In this document: positions 1-9,791 of the stretch, in pieces
Numbering within the stretch: the first letter of the stretch is position 1
Layout: every line of letters begins with the position of its first letter
Translations under genes and position numbers: made by a program
Assembly: GCF_000025185.1 (NCBI RefSeq)
Contig: NC_013720.1
Span: 5,704,001-5,768,000 of the forward strand
DNA length: 64,000 bases
Reading direction: 5' to 3'
Source of the DNA: Pirellula staleyi DSM 6068
GTDB taxonomy: Bacteria > Planctomycetota > Planctomycetia > Pirellulales > Pirellulaceae
Notes under the pieces: model-generated
Told to the model about the DNA's origin: nothing
The model's database searches: none
What the model saw: only the letters and a program-made list of their open reading frames with translations

Positions 1-350
1 ACGGGGAACAGCAGCATCACGATGGCCCCGAAATCGCCCCCTTTGGCCCACAACTGGGCCAGGCCGATGCCATACCACATCACCAGAAAGCCGTCCCAGA
101 AAATACAGAACAGCAGCAAGAACCAGACCGTGTGGGTGAACCACTTCCAGCGAATCGCCAGTTCAGAACCGGTGTCGACAATTTCGAGCCGCTTCGGGGG
201 CTTTGCCTCTGGTTTGCGTCGACGCTTAGCAGCGATCGTCTCCGAGAAATTGAACACGGCATTGCAAGCCCGGCACTTGGCAATCGCCAGTTCGATGTTG
301 ACATCCTCGGCCAAGATCATTTTTTCGCACGACTGACAATACAGCTGCAT
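1..350 (-). CDS. Zinc-ribbon membrane protein, 3' end beyond left edge
   Basis: The reverse strand is open from an ATG at 348-350 to the left edge, so the C-terminus lies outside the window. The protein starts MQLYCQSCEKM and has two CxxC pairs (CQSC, then CRAC near residue 30), which is a zinc-ribbon pattern. A basic stretch (AAKRRRKPEAKPPKR) follows, then a hydrophobic helix (WFLLLFCIFWDGFLVMWY) and the start of a second one near the edge. It is probably a membrane-anchored zinc-ribbon protein with a cytoplasmic N-terminus. I do not recognise a named family. It is divergent from the leuA unit. The reading frame is clear; the function is unknown. Confidence 0.75.
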   Translation of the reverse strand, partial: MQLYCQSCEKMILAEDVNIELAIAKCRACNAVFNFSETIAAKRRRKPEAKPPKRLEIVDTGSELAIRWKWFTHTVWFLLLFCIFWDGFLVMWYGIGLAQLWAKGGDFGAIVMLLFP

Positions 351-628
351 CGCTCGTCTGTCCCCTTTCGGACTCTCTGGTAGCCACCTTGCCAACTAAC
401 CGGGCGGAAAACGAAGCCAGTTTCTCGATCCAGCGGCAGGTGAACCTTACTTCGAAATCCAGCCTCCTGTCCCTAGCTCAGCCGCAAGTCCGGCAGCAGA
501 GAAACCAGAACCTAGCTGCCCAAACCACCCGAGCAGACAATTAGCCGGCATCCGTAACTCACTGACAGCATAAGACTTACAGCCTACAGTTCACAGCCAA
601 GTGCTCAGACCCGTCTCCGAGAGCACGC
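351..628. other. Intergenic region between divergent units
   Basis: No convincing gene. It must hold the promoter of the left-edge gene. I see no obvious repeat apart from a short word (GGTAGCCACC near 380) that resembles part of the repeat family seen at 7864, 14011 and 15737. Confidence 0.4.
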
Positions 629-657
629 TTGACCCACTGTGCCGAGCAAAGTAAGTT
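629..657 (+). promoter_or_regulatory. Candidate sigma-70-type promoter of the leuA leader
   Basis: TTGACC at 629-634 is followed after 17 bases by TAAGTT at 652-657. Transcription would start near 664, about 23 bases before the leader peptide start. The -35 box is good, the -10 box weak. The position fits the leader RNA described next. Confidence 0.4.
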
Positions 658-686
658 AGTAGAAGAATTTACGCAAGGAAATCTGC

Positions 687-746
687 ATGTTTTTGGCTCT
701 ACTTCCACGACTTCGCCTAACCGCCCTTTGCCGGGGTTGGTCGTAG
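687..746 (+). CDS. Leucine-rich leader peptide of the leuA attenuator
   Basis: A 19-codon ORF starts at ATG 687 and stops at TAG 744-746. A Shine-Dalgarno AAGGA at 675-679 lies 7 bases upstream. The peptide is MFLALLPRLR-LTALCRGWS, with six leucines in 19 residues. The leucine codons are TTG, CTA, CTT, CTT, CTA and CTT, with no CTG or CTC, although the neighbouring genes use CTG and CTC heavily. A strong intrinsic terminator follows 40 bases later and leuA lies downstream. This is the layout of amino-acid leader peptides such as enterobacterial leuL. The peptide itself probably has no function beyond sensing charged tRNA-Leu through ribosome stalling. It is too short for ordinary gene callers. 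Confidence 0.8.
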   Translation: MFLALLPRLRLTALCRGWS

Positions 747-794
747 GGAATTTGTAGCCGAGAGCCGCTTCAATCGCCTAACACCAAACCCCGG
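731..794 (+). promoter_or_regulatory. Antiterminator pairing of the leuA attenuator
   Basis: CCGGGGTTGG at 731-740, the last codons of the leader peptide, is complementary over 10 pairs (one bulged A) to CCAAACCCCGG starting at 784. That partner contains the 5' arm of the terminator at 786-819. The two structures therefore exclude each other. A ribosome stalled on the early Leu codons leaves 731-740 free to form the antiterminator. A ribosome that reaches the stop codon at 744 covers it, so the terminator forms. Confidence 0.7.
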
Positions 795-819
795 GGCATC
801 GCTGCCTGCGGGGTTTTTT
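786..819 (+). terminator. Intrinsic terminator (attenuator) in the leuA leader
   Basis: The stem AAACCCCG at 786-793 pairs with CGGGGTTT ending at 816. An inner stem GGCA-TCGC-TGCC lies at 795-806. Six T follow the G-run at 814-819. It lies downstream of the Leu-rich peptide and 266 bases upstream of leuA, so it would stop transcription before the structural gene when leucine is plentiful. Confidence 0.8.
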
Positions 820-982
820 AATGCCCACGTGCTGGCAGCAGGCACCGCTCGCAAAACAACAGCCCAGCACACCCACAACGCTTTAACACCACCGCAGTGA
901 GCCGACGACGTGAGTTCTTTCCATCCCCACATCGATAGCCCGAGGAGCAAAGAGCCGTTGCTTTTGCGACTCCCCCTTCGCG

Positions 983-1010
983 TGCCGGCGTGAGGCCGGC
1001 AGTCCTTTTT
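983..1010 (+). terminator. Second terminator-like hairpin upstream of leuA
   Basis: TGCCGGC at 983-989 pairs perfectly with GCCGGCA at 995-1001 around a 5-base loop. GTCC and five T follow at 1006-1010. It may be a second, weaker terminator in the leuA leader, a pause site, or a dispersed GC-rich repeat. No leader ORF can be assigned to it. Confidence 0.4.
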
Positions 1011-1085
1011 CAAGGATTCGCAAGCTGGTTGTTGCTACCGATGTTTGTGAGGCAATGAACGTTAGAACTCAAGGATTTAATTTCC

Positions 1086-2630
<1,545 letters not shown>

Positions 2631-2679
2631 TTTCGCGGCCAATTACCCTTTGTCGCGAAACTCGAAAACAGTCTCTTTC

Positions 2680-2723
2680 TGCCCGTTTCCTGGCGTTATC
2701 GCCGCGAGACGGGCAATTTTTTT
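2680..2723 (+). terminator. Intrinsic terminator after leuA
   Basis: TGCCCGT at 2680-2686 pairs with ACGGGCA at 2709-2715. An inner stem GGCG-TTAT-CGCC extends the hairpin, and seven T follow at 2717-2723. It lies about 50 bases after the leuA stop codon and closes the unit. Confidence 0.85.
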
Positions 2724-3023
2724 GACTTTTTCTGCCGTCGGCGTGGACTCGCGCTGGTCGGACCTACGGCAACGCGACCGCCTCTGGAGCGGTCAATTGT
2801 GGCCGCTGCGCGGGCCGGTTTCACATTAGCCGCAATGCCATGGCTCGGCGCGAGTGTAACAAGGTCGTAAGTGCGCGCTGAAATGCACGGTTAGCTCTGG
2901 ATAAAAGCCAAATTTCGGCAACATTGGTGCCTAGCGACATCGATAACTACGACTGTTGCCCATTCATTGCTGCTGAGATTTCAGCCAGCCCCTTTTTCCT
3001 TTCTCTCGCTGCAGGGTCTACCA
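2724..3023. other. Intergenic region, no gene seen
   Basis: About 300 bases between the leuA terminator and the DUF1559 gene. The ORF of the next gene is open upstream to 2967, but the residues before 3024 do not resemble the family. No clear promoter, repeat or RNA was found. Confidence 0.4.
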
Positions 3024-3965
3024 ATGCACTTTTCACCTCTTCCCAAGCGGAGACCTGCGTTCACTCTGGTCGAACTGCTGGTTGTCATTGCCATTATCGG
3101 CGTGCTGGTCGCGCTACTGCTGCCAGCCGTTCAAGCTGCTCGCGAGGCGGCTCGTCGAACCCAGTGCACCAATCAGCTGAAGCAAATCGTGCTGGCGATG
3201 CACAACTATTTCGACACCAACGGTCGTCTGCCACCGGGGCGCATGGGGTGCGACTGCTGGACCGCCGATGTTTGCGGCACGCGTCCCGATAGCACGCGCC
3301 CAGGGACCAGTGGATTTGCCATGATCCTGCCGCAACTCGAGCAGCAAACACTGTACGACCAGTTCGGCTGGCAACTCGGCGCGGTCGAACCAGCAACAGG
3401 CTGCGGCGGCACGGCTGACACCAGTGGCTGGAAGACAGCCGCCGTGGCGGCTGCGATGGCGACTCGCCCCAAGGTCTTTGTTTGCCCAAGCGATACGTCG
3501 CAGTCGCAGCGCGGCGGAACCGCCACCGGCTCGTATGCCATGGTGCATGGCTCGGTCGGTCCCAGCCGAGGCACCGATCAGAACATGAAGCACTACAACA
3601 ATGGCTCGTTCATGTACCGAACCGAGATCCGCTTTTCGGACATTCTCGATGGTCTCTCCAACACGATGTTCGTCGGGGAAGTGATCGAGGCGCATACCTC
3701 CCAATCATCGAACCGCTGGATGATCGCTGGTCGTCACGTCGACAGTTTGCGAACGGCTGAAAACCCACTCAACACCAAGCCGGGGCAAGGAATTCTCAAC
3801 ACCGCCACCACTGGTCAAGAGAACGGCGCTTTTGCAAGCCGACATCCCCAGGGTGGCAACTTTGCCTTTGGCGATGGCCGTGTGCAGTTCCTGAATCAGA
3901 ACATTGCCCTGGCCACCTACCGTGGTTTGGCAACTCGTAACGGCAGCGAAACGGTTCAGCCGTAA
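3024..3965 (+). CDS. DUF1559 protein with prepilin-type N-terminus
   Basis: The start at 3024 follows AGGG by about 9 bases and places the prepilin signal correctly: a short basic head ([12 protein letters not shown]), then [20 protein letters not shown] with the conserved glutamate at position 5 of the mature helix. An in-frame start at 2967 would add 19 unlikely residues. The C-terminus has the H-x9-DG element ([17 protein letters not shown]) typical of the DUF1559 (SBP_bac_10) family, which is strongly expanded in planctomycetes. The 313-residue length is usual. Such proteins are thought to be pseudopilin-like, assembled at the inner membrane or cell surface, with no proven function. The next gene is a small lipoprotein, a common pairing in this phylum. 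Confidence 0.92.
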   Translation: MHFSPLPKRRPAFTLVELLVVIAIIGVLVALLLPAVQAAREAARRTQCTNQLKQIVLAMHNYFDTNGRLPPGRMGCDCWTADVCGTRPDSTRPGTSGFAMILPQLEQQTLYDQFGWQLGAVEPATGCGGTADTSGWKTAAVAAAMATRPKVFVCPSDTSQSQRGGTATGSYAMVHGSVGPSRGTDQNMKHYNNGSFMYRTEIRFSDILDGLSNTMFVGEVIEAHTSQSSNRWMIAGRHVDSLRTAENPLNTKPGQGILNTATTGQENGAFASRHPQGGNFAFGDGRVQFLNQNIALATYRGLATRNGSETVQP

Positions 3966-4142
3966 GTTCGCGCGACGATCGATTCGCCGCGTTCTAGAAG
4001 TGTTCTATTGTTCTGAGGCAGCTGGCATCGCGCGGCAAGCTGCCCGTGGCAGGTTCATTTCTGCAAGCGCGTTCGATCTTCTTCGCTTGGCTGCTCGATT
4101 TGACTTCTCCACTTCATTGCTGGCGTCGCTAAACATCCCCCT

Positions 4143-4601
4143 ATGTCACGCTACATCGCTACTCTTGTTCTGCTTCCACTCATGCTCGCGATCATCGCTG
4201 CGGTAGGCTGCGGCGACAGCGCCAAGCGTTATCCGGTAAAAGGAATCGTGCTGATCGACGGACAGCCTTTGACGCAGGGCTATATCACCGTCGCGCCGAG
4301 CAACGATCGTCCAGCGATTGGAAAAATCAACTCCGATGGCACCTTCTCCCTCACCACCGAGAAACCCAACGACGGCTGTGCCCCGGGGACTCATCCGGTG
4401 GAAATCACTGCGAGCGAATCACTGAACAATGGCACCGCGATTCGCTGGCTCGTGCCACCGAAGTATCAGAACATGAGTACTTCGGAGCTGAAAATCACCG
4501 TCGATGGCCCCCAAGACAATCTGAAGATCGAGCTCACTTGGGCCGGTGGTCAGCCGTACGTCGAGACCACTGTTGGCGGCGGCGATCAGATCCCCGAGTA
4601 G
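4143..4601 (+). CDS. Small lipoprotein, carboxypeptidase-regulatory-like
   Basis: The 152-residue protein has a lipoprotein signal: a hydrophobic segment ending AAVGC, with the lipidated cysteine at residue 23. The rest (YPVKGIVLIDGQPL, then KINSDGTFSLTT) reads as a single beta-sandwich of the transthyretin/CarboxypepD_reg-like type. This small lipoprotein class is abundant in planctomycetes and often follows DUF1559 genes, as here with 177 bases between them. The two may form one unit. No enzymatic motif is visible, and the role is probably structural at the cell envelope. Confidence 0.85.
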   Translation: MSRYIATLVLLPLMLAIIAAVGCGDSAKRYPVKGIVLIDGQPLTQGYITVAPSNDRPAIGKINSDGTFSLTTEKPNDGCAPGTHPVEITASESLNNGTAIRWLVPPKYQNMSTSELKITVDGPQDNLKIELTWAGGQPYVETTVGGGDQIPE

Positions 4602-4629
4602 CAGCGCGACGACTTACTCGCTCGAGCAA

Positions 4630-6975
4630 CTATTCTTTTGCCGGAAGCGGCGGAAGTTTAGCGCTATAGTGCACGGCGCGATGACGATTGTCGTCGAAAG
4701 CGAAGTGCAAGAACTGTTTATCTTGGCTGACGAAACCATCGGGATAGTTGATTCGTCCCTGCGGACCATCCACGCTTTCGGGATGCAGCACACGTTGATA
4801 GGGCCAGGTTTTCATGCCGTCGAAGCTGATCCAGAGCGATAGCGGGCTCCGATGCTTGCTGTTGGGATTGTGCAGCATCGCAACGTTGTTCCCTCCCAGT
4901 GGATAGAGGGTTGCTTTGCTCCCTGGATTGGGAACGCGCGTGACACTGGCATACTCGGGCCAAGTTTTGCCTCCATCTTTCGACTCGGCGTAGAAGAGCA
5001 TCCCTCCCAAGCGATCGGCGCGAATGATCATCGCGATCCGACCATTGGCGAGCTCCACAATGTTGTTCTCAGCCCAGCCATGGTAGCGTTCGTCGGGTGT
5101 GAGACGAATGTTGCCATGCTCGGTCCAGGTTTTGCCACCATCGCTGGAGATCATCACGCCGTTGCGCGGATTGCTGACGTAGTGCCGCAGCGCACCGTGC
5201 CATGGAGATTTTTCTGCGGCCGGTGGAGGGGTTCCTTCGGGCGGTCCTACGTAGTGCTGAAACGGGATGAGGATTCGACCGTCACGCGCGACGATATGGT
5301 TGCGAATGAAGGTGAACTTTCCGAGTCGACCCGGGACCGGCTCAGGCTTGGTCCAGGTGTGGCAGTTATCGTCGCTGTGCATGATCCACGATTGCCAGTC
5401 GCGCCCCCAGGTTTGCGAATGGGTGCTGAAAAACGCCGTCGCGCGCTGGCCACGGATCATCACTTCCGTGATCCCCTGCCCCGCTGTGACGCCGCTACGC
5501 GGAAAACCACTTTCGACCGCTTCGATCTTCGTCCAGCTCTTCCCTTGATCGCTGCTACGGACCACGCCGATGTAGTTCTTCGGCGACGGCTCAAAATCAT
5601 CTCCCGCCAGGAAGAACAGGGCCCAAGAGCCGTCGGGCAATTCGCGTAGCGTGGTGTCGCACACCATTTTGTTCGGCGTGACACCGTCGTAGGGAATACT
5701 TCGAAAATCTTGTTTGGCATCTTCCTCGGCTTGCTTGGTCCACGCAGGGTCGGGCTGAATGGCGCTCGGCAAATGAGGGGCATACGCTTTGTTAACCAAG
5801 ATTTTGGTCTTCGCTCCTGGGGAGCTGAACGTGCCAGCCTTGATATCCGACTCGCGAAACCGCGCGAGCAAAATTTCGGCATCGGTGTGACGATTCCAGT
5901 CGTAGAGGAGATGAATCACTCCATCGGGCGATTCGACTGCATCGGGGTACGAAACCTCGGCGCGATCGTCGATCAGCAATTGATGCGGCCACGTGGCGCC
6001 GTCGTCAGTCGACAGGTAAGCGGTCATGCTCGAGCGGCGTGGTAAGCGGACGTCGAGTGGTCCATTCTTCACCAGCAGCAAGTTGCCCGAGGTGAGCCGA
6101 CGAATAAAAAATCGAGCGCTCGGGTTGGCAATTTTCGACGGTTCGGGTTTCGACCAACTCTTTCCACCATCGCTCGAAAACGACTCGCTAATCCCCTGCT
6201 TAGTGCGCGCAAGCATCCACAGTCGGCCATCGTTTTTTTCGACGATCATATGCTCGTCGAAGTCGGTACCAGGAAACTCCACACCACCGCGCCGCGTCCA
6301 GGTGGCCCCTTCGTCGGTCGACACAAACACGTTGGCCATCCGAATGACGTCGAGGTTTTTGTGGGCCTCTTTCAAAATGGCAGGGCCGATTCGATCGCGC
6401 GTCCAGAGCGAAACCGGCAGCAGCCACTCGCCATTTTTGAGCACCGTCGGTTTGTTGAGTGTGCAGCCATCGGCAAAACGGACCGGCGCGGTCCAAGTCG
6501 GTTCCTCAGCGTCGGGATTATCGCAGCGGATATACCAGTCGCCACAACGACCATCGAAGTAGCCGAGCGATTGATCGAAAAAGCACCAGAGACGTCCCCG
6601 TGGATCGGTCCAGAGATTTCCGACCAGCGCGCGACGCTGCGGTGTCCCGGCGGGATCGGTCGGGTCGATCACCACGCGTGGCTTGCTCCAGGTGTTGCCA
6701 CCATCGTCGCTCGTCGCCAGCATGAAGAAGCCGTTGGGACTATCGCCATTGCCGACCCAGCAGCTCCAGAGACGCCCTTTCGGCGTCCGCTCGATCCCGA
6801 TGATCATGTTGCCGATGCGAACTTTGTCGTCGTACTCGCGCCCCGGACTGGTGTTGACCAGCGGCGCTTCGAGCGCTAGATCGAGTTGCTGCTGGGTTAG
6901 CTCCTCGGCCGCGAGAATGGCAGCGAAGATCCCGAGCGCAAGGAGCGCCGCAGTACGTGAAAGCATGGAGTGCAT
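4630..6975 (-). CDS. Sialidase-like BNR-repeat protein, secreted
   Basis: The protein has about 781 residues. A signal peptide (MLSRTAALLALGIFAAILAAEE) follows the ATG at 6975 or 6966. At least seven Asp-box (S-x-D-x-G-x-x-W) motifs are visible, for example SDDGGNTW, STDEGATW, SSDGGKSW, SSDQGKSW and SSDGGKTW. They fall into two sets, which suggests two tandem six-bladed propellers of the exo-alpha-sialidase superfamily. Substrate cannot be told from sequence; many planctomycete members are not proven sialidases. The frame is open up to a GTG at 7089, which overlaps the stop codon of the upstream SGNH gene (TAGTG). Translational coupling from there is possible but would give an unusually long leader. 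Confidence 0.85.
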   Translation of the reverse strand: MHSMLSRTAALLALGIFAAILAAEELTQQQLDLALEAPLVNTSPGREYDDKVRIGNMIIGIERTPKGRLWSCWVGNGDSPNGFFMLATSDDGGNTWSKPRVVIDPTDPAGTPQRRALVGNLWTDPRGRLWCFFDQSLGYFDGRCGDWYIRCDNPDAEEPTWTAPVRFADGCTLNKPTVLKNGEWLLPVSLWTRDRIGPAILKEAHKNLDVIRMANVFVSTDEGATWTRRGGVEFPGTDFDEHMIVEKNDGRLWMLARTKQGISESFSSDGGKSWSKPEPSKIANPSARFFIRRLTSGNLLLVKNGPLDVRLPRRSSMTAYLSTDDGATWPHQLLIDDRAEVSYPDAVESPDGVIHLLYDWNRHTDAEILLARFRESDIKAGTFSSPGAKTKILVNKAYAPHLPSAIQPDPAWTKQAEEDAKQDFRSIPYDGVTPNKMVCDTTLRELPDGSWALFFLAGDDFEPSPKNYIGVVRSSDQGKSWTKIEAVESGFPRSGVTAGQGITEVMIRGQRATAFFSTHSQTWGRDWQSWIMHSDDNCHTWTKPEPVPGRLGKFTFIRNHIVARDGRILIPFQHYVGPPEGTPPPAAEKSPWHGALRHYVSNPRNGVMISSDGGKTWTEHGNIRLTPDERYHGWAENNIVELANGRIAMIIRADRLGGMLFYAESKDGGKTWPEYASVTRVPNPGSKATLYPLGGNNVAMLHNPNSKHRSPLSLWISFDGMKTWPYQRVLHPESVDGPQGRINYPDGFVSQDKQFLHFAFDDNRHRAVHYSAKLPPLPAKE

Positions 6976-7088
6976 TGTGATGCTGGAGGCTTCTAGAGCA
7001 AAACAGGATTTGCCCGAGGAGAGAGAGGCAAGCAGCGTGACGCGAGTAGCGTACGCCAACAGCCGAGCCATCTCAAGCGAATCACGCA

Positions 7089-7718
7089 CTAACCAATAAT
7101 CACGCGACGATAGCTGTGGTCGTCCAGCAGCGCGCTGGTGATAGCGCGAGCGATCTTCGCCCCACCAGCGACAGACGGTTCAATCGGCGAGAGCGAGGAG
7201 TAGTCTGTTTCCTCTTGGCAAACGATCCGCAGGTCGATCAGCCGCGCGCCGATCTCAAACGCGTTACGCGTGATGATGTCGTTGAAGATCGTCAGCCCCA
7301 CCATCTCGGCATCGCCAAGCCCCGGCACATGGTCGTAAATGGTGCAGATGGTGAGTGGTAAACCTAGCAGCACCAGTTCTTCCAGAAGCGCGCGATACTC
7401 TTTGCGAAACGCGCGAATGGCATCAGCAACTTGACTGAGCGATTGACGCACCGACGACGAATTGGCGTTGAACACGTGATACGCCACGCCCAGCGCATTG
7501 TTGCCCCCAACGCTCAGCACCAAATGTGTCGTGTCGCTGGGGAGGCGCTCAAGTTGCCGCTGGACCGACGAAACCACCGCACCATCGACAGCCGCTAGCG
7601 AAGCGTGCCAATCGTGGGGCAAGATCTGCTGCAACTGTTTAATGAGCGAGGGTCCACCAGGGACATACATGGCGTTATCGAAGATCGAATCGCCAATCAG
7701 TACCACATGATTTGCCAT
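7089..7718 (-). CDS. SGNH/GDSL-family hydrolase
   Basis: The 209-residue product starts at ATG 7718, preceded by AAGGAAG at ideal spacing; the longer frame to 7895 has no family similarity. Block I of the SGNH fold is GDSIFDN near residue 10, with the catalytic serine. A GGNN element (SVGGNNALG) matches block III. No signal peptide is visible, so the enzyme is probably cytoplasmic. Substrate is unknown; the family includes esterases and lipases. It lies directly upstream of the sialidase-like gene, and the stop codon overlaps a possible GTG of that gene, so co-transcription is likely. Confidence 0.85.
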   Translation of the reverse strand: MANHVVLIGDSIFDNAMYVPGGPSLIKQLQQILPHDWHASLAAVDGAVVSSVQRQLERLPSDTTHLVLSVGGNNALGVAYHVFNANSSSVRQSLSQVADAIRAFRKEYRALLEELVLLGLPLTICTIYDHVPGLGDAEMVGLTIFNDIITRNAFEIGARLIDLRIVCQEETDYSSLSPIEPSVAGGAKIARAITSALLDDHSYRRVIIG

Positions 7719-8097
7719 CGTAGCTTCCTTTTTCGCGGGTGCGCTCGGGCAGCCCAGGTTGCAGTGCAGCATCAACGATGCAGACAACCTTGTTGGTAGC
7801 TGAGTTCGCGGCGACTTGCTACGGGTGATGGGGATTGCTGGGGCGAAACGGCTGGCTCGAGATGCACACTGCTGGACTAGCCAGCTAGTAGCCACCCTGC
7901 CGAATAACCCAAGCCAACGGCTTTGCCGTCGATAGTGGCGCGCTCCATCATGATGCGATGCAGTTTTATCCCGGGAAAACGCGGCAAATCGGTTGGGGCC
8001 CGCTGAAATGCCCCAAAACAGGATTGCTCTTTTCCGTTTTCGCTACATGCGCAACGCATGGGCGGCAGAGCCGTCGGCTGGGGTGAGACAAGAAACG
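7719..8097. other. Intergenic region holding a dispersed repeat copy
   Basis: No convincing gene. It contains the promoter side of the SGNH gene, a fragment resembling the CCCAGGTTGC palindrome near 7753, and a reverse-strand copy of the 37-base repeat at 7864-7900. Confidence 0.5.
7864..7900 (-). repeat. Dispersed 37-bp repeat, reverse copy
   Basis: On the reverse strand this matches the repeats at 14011 and 15737 almost completely: GGGTGGCTACTAGCTGGCT, one changed base, then GTCCAGCAGTG. The core has an imperfect inverted repeat (CTGG, then CCAG). Confidence 0.75.
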
Positions 8098-8133
8098 AAA
8101 AAGCCGGAGAGAACACGAGGTTCAGCTCCGGCC
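8098..8133 (-). terminator. Intrinsic terminator after the DUF1598-like gene
   Basis: On the reverse strand GCCGGAG (8126-8132) pairs with CTCCGGC (8103-8109), followed by a T-run opposite the A-run at 8098-8102. A second perfect 8-bp hairpin at 8154-8174 (GATGGAAC with GTTCCATC) lies between it and the stop codon. Confidence 0.7.
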
Positions 8134-8183
8134 TTGAATGATTGTTGTTGGGCGATGGAACGAATGGTTCCATCCAGTGGCAA

Positions 8184-9563
8184 CTAATCCCACCACCACT
8201 CGTCGGCCTTGAGTTGGTCGAGTGTGGTCTTCTCGCGAAGTGCCTTCACTTCTCCTTGTTCGTCGGCGAGGAGGTTTTCCTCGATCAAGGCGTCGGCTGG
8301 TTCGATATGCACGCCGCCACCGACGGGGGTCATCAGGGTCTTACCCTTCCAGATGGCGATGCAGGCGGTCTCGACTTGCTTAGGAGTTTCGTAGGTCTCG
8401 ACGGGGAAGCTCTCTTCGTTGCCGAAGAAATCCATCTTCCAGTTGCATTGACCGTAGAAGTCTTGCTGCTGGATGTAGGCGGCTGCGATCGAAATGTCGA
8501 TCAGGTTCTTCAGCTGAGCGTACACGGCGCTCTTGGCGGCCAGCTGAGGGTAGTTCTGGGTGAAGGTGGTGCAGAACGCTTCGCTGGCACGGTTCACGGT
8601 GCCACCCGCAACTGCGCGGCTGCCATCGCCATTGACCATTTCATTCTCGCCAATCAGCTTCACCCCTTGGCCGACGAGTTCCATCGCCATTTTGTCTTCG
8701 GTAACGCGAACGCATTCGTAGTTAGGGGTGAAGTACCACCGCTGCAGAGCGTTGCGCGACACATCGCGTGGGCTGGCGCGATCGACGTAGCTGACGATCT
8801 TCACGGGTGGCTGTTCGATGCCGATGCCGATCAGCTTCATACGATAGTCGGCTTCAACCATCACCTGGGCAAAGTGGGTCTTCGACGAGATGCCACGGAC
8901 GGTGACGTTTTGCAGACCGAGGTTTTCCTTCAGGCCAGCGACGATGTTATTGGCATCGCCCGGCTGTACGCGTCCGCTGATATTCACCAGGAACTGCTGC
9001 ATCTTCTGCAAGCCTTCCTTGGTGGGATCGATCGAGACAGCGATGATTTGCGTCTGTTTGCCAGCTGGTGGGTATGCACGCAGGGCAGTCACAACGTCTT
9101 GCAGTTCGAGCACAGCCCGGCCACTTTGAATGCCGAGCATTCGGCCAGCAGCATCGGGGGCAAAACCTTCAGCAGGTCCGGCCAGGACGATGTCGCCCGT
9201 TTCAGGGTAGAAGAAAACGTACTGCAGACGGGTAAGACCGGCGAGGAACTTCATTTCCTCGGCGATCCCTTGGTTATTGGCCGCACGCTGGGCGATCACG
9301 CGCTCGAGACGTGTGAGCGAGACCTTGCGAAGTGGACTGGCGGTGGCCAGATCGGCACCGAGACGGGCCTTCGCCTGAGCCTGCCACTGCTTGCTGAGAG
9401 TGCCGGTGGTGTCGTTCAGCATACGGGTGCGAAGCACGCCGCTGGAATCGACTTCCACACCAGCCGCTGCGACCTGCGCGTGGGCGATATGGGGGCAAAG
9501 GGTTGCCGCAATCGCCGCAAGGGCGAACGCACGAATGGCATGACCAATAGACAACTTGCTCAC
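8184..9563 (-). CDS. Secreted DUF1598-like planctomycete protein
   Basis: The 459-residue form starts at GTG 9563, which has GAGG upstream at good spacing and places a clean signal peptide (SIGHAIRAFALAAIAATL, cleavage after AHA-Q) at the N-terminus. An upstream GTG at 9587 would add eight residues. The mature protein is alpha/beta without transmembrane helices. I judge it similar to the planctomycete-specific DUF1598 family; that assignment comes from the overall look of the sequence, not from a single motif. No catalytic signature is visible and the function is unknown. It is likely monocistronic, with a terminator after it. Confidence 0.75.
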   Translation of the reverse strand: MSKLSIGHAIRAFALAAIAATLCPHIAHAQVAAAGVEVDSSGVLRTRMLNDTTGTLSKQWQAQAKARLGADLATASPLRKVSLTRLERVIAQRAANNQGIAEEMKFLAGLTRLQYVFFYPETGDIVLAGPAEGFAPDAAGRMLGIQSGRAVLELQDVVTALRAYPPAGKQTQIIAVSIDPTKEGLQKMQQFLVNISGRVQPGDANNIVAGLKENLGLQNVTVRGISSKTHFAQVMVEADYRMKLIGIGIEQPPVKIVSYVDRASPRDVSRNALQRWYFTPNYECVRVTEDKMAMELVGQGVKLIGENEMVNGDGSRAVAGGTVNRASEAFCTTFTQNYPQLAAKSAVYAQLKNLIDISIAAAYIQQQDFYGQCNWKMDFFGNEESFPVETYETPKQVETACIAIWKGKTLMTPVGGGVHIEPADALIEENLLADEQGEVKALREKTTLDQLKADEWWWD

Positions 9564-9791
9564 AGGAATAGCCTCAATCTCTTGCACCGGGAGCCCAGAA
9601 AACTCGACAAGTCCCCTTTAGATTAGTTGGACTTGGCAAGATAGACAAGGAATTTTGGCTAATCTGGGCGAATCTTGAGGTGCTAACCGGGGTCCATCGC
9701 GACAGCTCGAGAGGGTTGTAGCGACTGCAGGAACAGTCACACCACCCAAAGGAACTAGCGATCCGTTCTGCCGGGCTCCTCCAGCGATCCG

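Noticed and set aside
8142-9626. 494-codon forward ORF opposite the DUF1598-like gene
   Set aside because: The reverse frame has a signal peptide, a good ribosome binding site and a terminator; the forward frame shows no domain.
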